A DNA stretch of 64,000 nt from an uncultured Acetatifactor sp. (GTDB taxonomy: Bacteria; Bacillota; Clostridia; Lachnospirales; Lachnospiraceae): positions 1-64,000 of the forward strand of contig CAJUFB010000001.1 in the NCBI GenBank assembly GCA_910585805.1, written 5' to 3'. The notes beneath the pieces are model-generated. The model was not told the DNA's origin. It saw only the letters and a list, made by a program, of their open reading frames with translations, and did no database searches. Positions 61,691-64,000 of this stretch are shown in pieces (position 1 is the first letter of the stretch; each line of letters begins with the position of its first letter). Position numbers and translations under genes: made by a program.

Positions 61691-63070
61691 TTACCGTCCC
61701 CCTACCACAATGGAAGAAACCCTGATCAGCGGCTGTCCCACATCCGTAGGAATACTGCCGGAGGAAGCGCCGCACATACCCTGGGCCCTTGCCACATTCT
61801 TCCCTACCATATCGATGTTCATCAGAACCTCAGAGCCCTTGCCGATGAGACTGGCGCCCCGGACAGGCTCACAAATCTCACCGTTGCGGATGACATAACC
61901 CTCGTCTACGGAAAAGTTAAACTGGCCCGTTACGGGATTCACTGAGCCGCCGCCCATGCTTTTGGCATAAAGGCCGTATTCTATGGAGGCAATAATATCT
62001 TTGTCCTCATCCTGTCCGGCCGCTATGTAGGTATTGGTCATGCGGGAGGTTGGCTCATAGCTGTAGCTCTGGCGCCTGGAATTGCCGGTGGACGCCATGC
62101 CCATCCTGCGCCCGTTTAATTTATCCACCATATAGCTCTTCAGGATGCCATTCTCGATGAGCACATTTTTCTGTGCAGGTGTCCCCTCATCGTCGATATT
62201 CATGGACCCCCAGGAATTGGGGATGGTGCCGTCGTCGATGGCCGTCACTTTGGTATTGGCGATCCGGGTTCCCAGTTTGCCCGCAAATTGTGACTGGCCC
62301 AGAGCTACGGAGGATGCCTCCAGGGAATGTCCGCAGGCCTCGTGGAAGATCACGTCCCCGAACCCGTTTTCGATAGCCACTGGCATGGTACCGGCCTTGA
62401 TGTATCCCGCGTGCAGCATGGTAACCGCCTGCCGGGAAGCCTCCCTGCCAAGCTCTTTCGGGTCATATTCGGAAAAAAGCTCCAGCCCTTTCCTTGCCCC
62501 ATGGTTTACGCCGCCGTCCTGATTCTCTCCGTCTTTGCTTGCAATAGAACTCGCCAGAACTCTGCTGCGAATCTGCCTGTCCTGAGCAAACAGGCCCTCA
62601 CTTGTGGCAATGAGAATGTTATGGTCCACTTCGGCAAAGATTCCCCGCACCTGGCTGATTTCCTCGCTGTAGTCCTTTGCCGCCAGACATGCTTCCCGTA
62701 TATATTCAATTTTCTCCGCATTGGCAACACCTGCAGGCACGATCTTCACCGGATGGATATCCCCGAACAGGCGCTCCCGCAGACAGATATCCTGTACCAC
62801 CGCCGTGCCTGTGAGAGCATCCGCCACTCTTGATGCACAGTCCAGCAAAGCCTCCGGGGCCAGGGAAGATGCGGAACCTGATACACACCGCGTCCCCTTG
62901 AAAATACGGACACCCACGCCGGAAACCACCGCGTCCGCAATCTTATCCGTTTTGCCGGATATGATAGTGATACTCTTATTCAGAGTGTGCTCCGCGAAAA
63001 CCTCTGCATAGTCGGCACCTGTGGCAAGAGCGCGTCTTAAAGCTTCTTTTACCAATTCTCTTGATAACAT
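61691..63070 (-). CDS. tldD: zinc metallopeptidase TldD
   Basis: 459 residues. The zinc motif HExxxH is in VIFHEACGHSLEASS, and a later GMCGASSGSIPTDVGQPL supplies the conserved cysteine region. N-terminal SREL VKEALRRALATGADYAEVF and KGTRCVSGSASSL are typical. It forms the catalytic half of the TldD/TldE heterodimer, which trims unfolded peptides in a central cavity. GGGAGG precedes the ATG. No RiPP precursor gene was seen nearby. Confidence 0.94.
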   Translation of the reverse strand: MLSRELVKEALRRALATGADYAEVFAEHTLNKSITIISGKTDKIADAVVSGVGVRIFKGTRCVSGSASSLAPEALLDCASRVADALTGTAVVQDICLRERLFGDIHPVKIVPAGVANAEKIEYIREACLAAKDYSEEISQVRGIFAEVDHNILIATSEGLFAQDRQIRSRVLASSIASKDGENQDGGVNHGARKGLELFSEYDPKELGREASRQAVTMLHAGYIKAGTMPVAIENGFGDVIFHEACGHSLEASSVALGQSQFAGKLGTRIANTKVTAIDDGTIPNSWGSMNIDDEGTPAQKNVLIENGILKSYMVDKLNGRRMGMASTGNSRRQSYSYEPTSRMTNTYIAAGQDEDKDIIASIEYGLYAKSMGGGSVNPVTGQFNFSVDEGYVIRNGEICEPVRGASLIGKGSEVLMNIDMVGKNVARAQGMCGASSGSIPTDVGQPLIRVSSIVVGGR

Positions 63071-63093
63071 ATAAAACCTCCCAAATTAAGCTC

Positions 63094-63206
63094 GTGAGCG
63101 CGCTCATATGCCCCTTTTCTCCCTCGTGACAGGACCAAAGCGGATCCTGTGAAAAGATCACATTACAGAAGCGCTCACTTGTTATTTATTTAGGAATTGT
63201 CGGAAA
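63094..63206. repeat. inverted GTGAGCGC pair and shared repeat end between tldD and pnp
   Basis: GTGAGCGC (63094-63101) and GCGCTCAC (63171-63178) are the same inverted pair as at 40464-40511. ACAGG and CCTGT arms lie inside. TTTAGGAATTGTCGGAAAA (63188-63206) is an exact inverted match to the end of the 56.5-kb repeat. Confidence 0.6.
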
Positions 63207-63262
63207 ACAGCCGGTATTTGAAGACAATTCCTTACCATCCGCAAAAGGATCGGATAATAAAG

Positions 63263-63298
63263 AATCCCCTGCCGATATCACCGAACGGCCAGGGGATT
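63263..63298 (-). terminator. probable terminator after pnp
   Basis: AATCCCCTG and CAGGGGATT form a nine-pair stem around an 18-base loop; CTTTATT follows on the minus strand. It lies nine bases past the pnp stop. Confidence 0.7.
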
Positions 63299-63306
63299 CC
63301 CGATCT

Positions 63307-64000
63307 CTATTTCTGAGCCACATCCTTCATGGAGAAGCTGATCCTGCCCATTCTGTCCTTGCCCAGGCAGACTACCGTCACCACGTCGCCAAGGGTCAGG
63401 ACATCCTCCACACGGTTGATCCTCTCCCTTGCAATCTTGGAGATGTGGACCATGCCTTCCTTGCCGGGAGCAAATTCAATGAATGCACCGAATTCCTTGA
63501 TGCTGACCACCTTGCCCTTGAAGATCTGGCCCTCCTCAAAATCTGTGACGATCATCTGGATCATCTCCACAGCCTTGTCCATCATGGCTTTGTCGGTACC
63601 GCATACGGATACATTGCCGTCGTCAGTGATGTCAATCTTAACCCCTGTACGGGCGATGATCTCGTTAATGGTCTTTCCTCTCTGGCCTACCACATCCCCG
63701 ATTTTCTCCGGATCGATCTGGATGGAAATGATCTTCGGCGCATACGCGCCAACCTCTGGCCTGGGGGCCGAGATTGCCGGCTTCATGCAGTTGTCCATGA
63801 TGAAAAGCCTGGCCTCGCGGCATCTTGCGATAGCGCCCTCCACAATAGGCCTGGTCAGTCCATGGATCTTGATATCCATCTGGATAGCGGTGATGCCTTC
63901 CGCAGTACCTGTCACCTTGAAATCCATATCCCCGAAGAAGTCCTCCAGTCCCTGGATATCCGTCAGCAGCACATAGTCGTCGTCCGTCTCTCCCGTCACC
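63307..64000 (-). CDS. pnp: polyribonucleotide nucleotidyltransferase, C-terminal part
   Basis: The frame runs off the right edge; 231 residues are visible. It begins in the second RNase PH domain (LLTDIQGLEDFFGDMDFKVTGT), continues with the KH domain (VVGQRGKTINEIIARTGVKIDI, with a GxxG-like loop) and ends with the S1 domain (GQIFKGKVVSIKEFGAFIEFAPGKEGMVHISKI). PNPase degrades RNA from the 3' end by phosphorolysis. There is no basic tail after S1. Confidence 0.96.
   Translation of the reverse strand, partial: VTGETDDDYVLLTDIQGLEDFFGDMDFKVTGTAEGITAIQMDIKIHGLTRPIVEGAIARCREARLFIMDNCMKPAISAPRPEVGAYAPKIISIQIDPEKIGDVVGQRGKTINEIIARTGVKIDITDDGNVSVCGTDKAMMDKAVEMIQMIVTDFEEGQIFKGKVVSIKEFGAFIEFAPGKEGMVHISKIARERINRVEDVLTLGDVVTVVCLGKDRMGRISFSMKDVAQK

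Noticed and set aside
61554..61775. 73-residue minus-strand frame between tldD and tldE
   Set aside because: It overlaps the end of tldD and lies largely on the inverted repeat; no homology recognised.
1..64000. CRISPR arrays, tRNA, rRNA, complete insertion sequences
   Set aside because: No regularly spaced identical repeats, no cloverleaf, no rRNA sequence and no transposase were seen on reading both strands.

Overview
The window reads as a chromosomal segment of a spore-forming member of the Clostridia, most likely Lachnospiraceae. The pointers are the sporulation sigma factors sigE and sigG with spoIIGA, a YlmC/YmxH protein, a SpoVB-like flippase, a PASTA kinase/phosphatase pair, a NifS/NifU pair without the Isc chaperones, DUF5685, and visibly balanced GC content (estimated by eye). 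Nearly all genes lie on the minus strand, so gene order below follows transcription from right to left.

Right part (64-46 kb): the 3' part of pnp, then tldD/tldE, a zinc-ribbon membrane protein - DUF5685 - J-domain protein trio, nrdG, a plus-strand DtxR-like regulator, a small exported protein behind a double LexA-box promoter, DUF1653, a cytosolic 5'-nucleotidase, an SfsA-MutY fusion and a GT2 glycosyltransferase. Two plus-strand lipid genes (PAP2-type and diacylglycerol kinase type) stand alone. A glyA-hom-aspartokinase group follows.

Middle (44-26 kb): a NagZ-like GH3 hydrolase, murE, and then priA-def-fmt-metallopeptidase-rsmB-rlmN-prpC-prkC-rsgA. This second run links initiator-tRNA formylation, N-terminal deformylation, rRNA methylation and PASTA-kinase signalling. 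ychF and lgt come next.

dcw cluster (26.6-13 kb): mraZ-rsmH-ftsL-ftsI-spoVD-mraY-murD-ftsW-murA-ftsQ-ftsZ, preceded by a MraZ-type operator and ended by a hairpin terminator. murG, murC, murB and ftsA are not in it. spoIIGA-sigE follows, with a Spo0A box just upstream; sigG lies beyond in the opposite orientation.

Left part (13-0 kb): VanZ, sigG, ylmC, nrdR, a SpoVB-like flippase, nifS-nifU behind a strong promoter and long leader, a two-component pair, an AAA/PD-(D/E)XK protein, and a breakpoint at about position 54 where two oppositely oriented gene fragments meet.

Intergenic regions carry several families of diverged, partly palindromic repeats. One region (40.3-40.5 kb) strings several modules together. 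No rRNA, tRNA or CRISPR array was seen. The least explained items are the SOS-controlled small protein, the J-domain/DUF5685/zinc-ribbon trio, the SfsA-MutY fusion and the repeat families.
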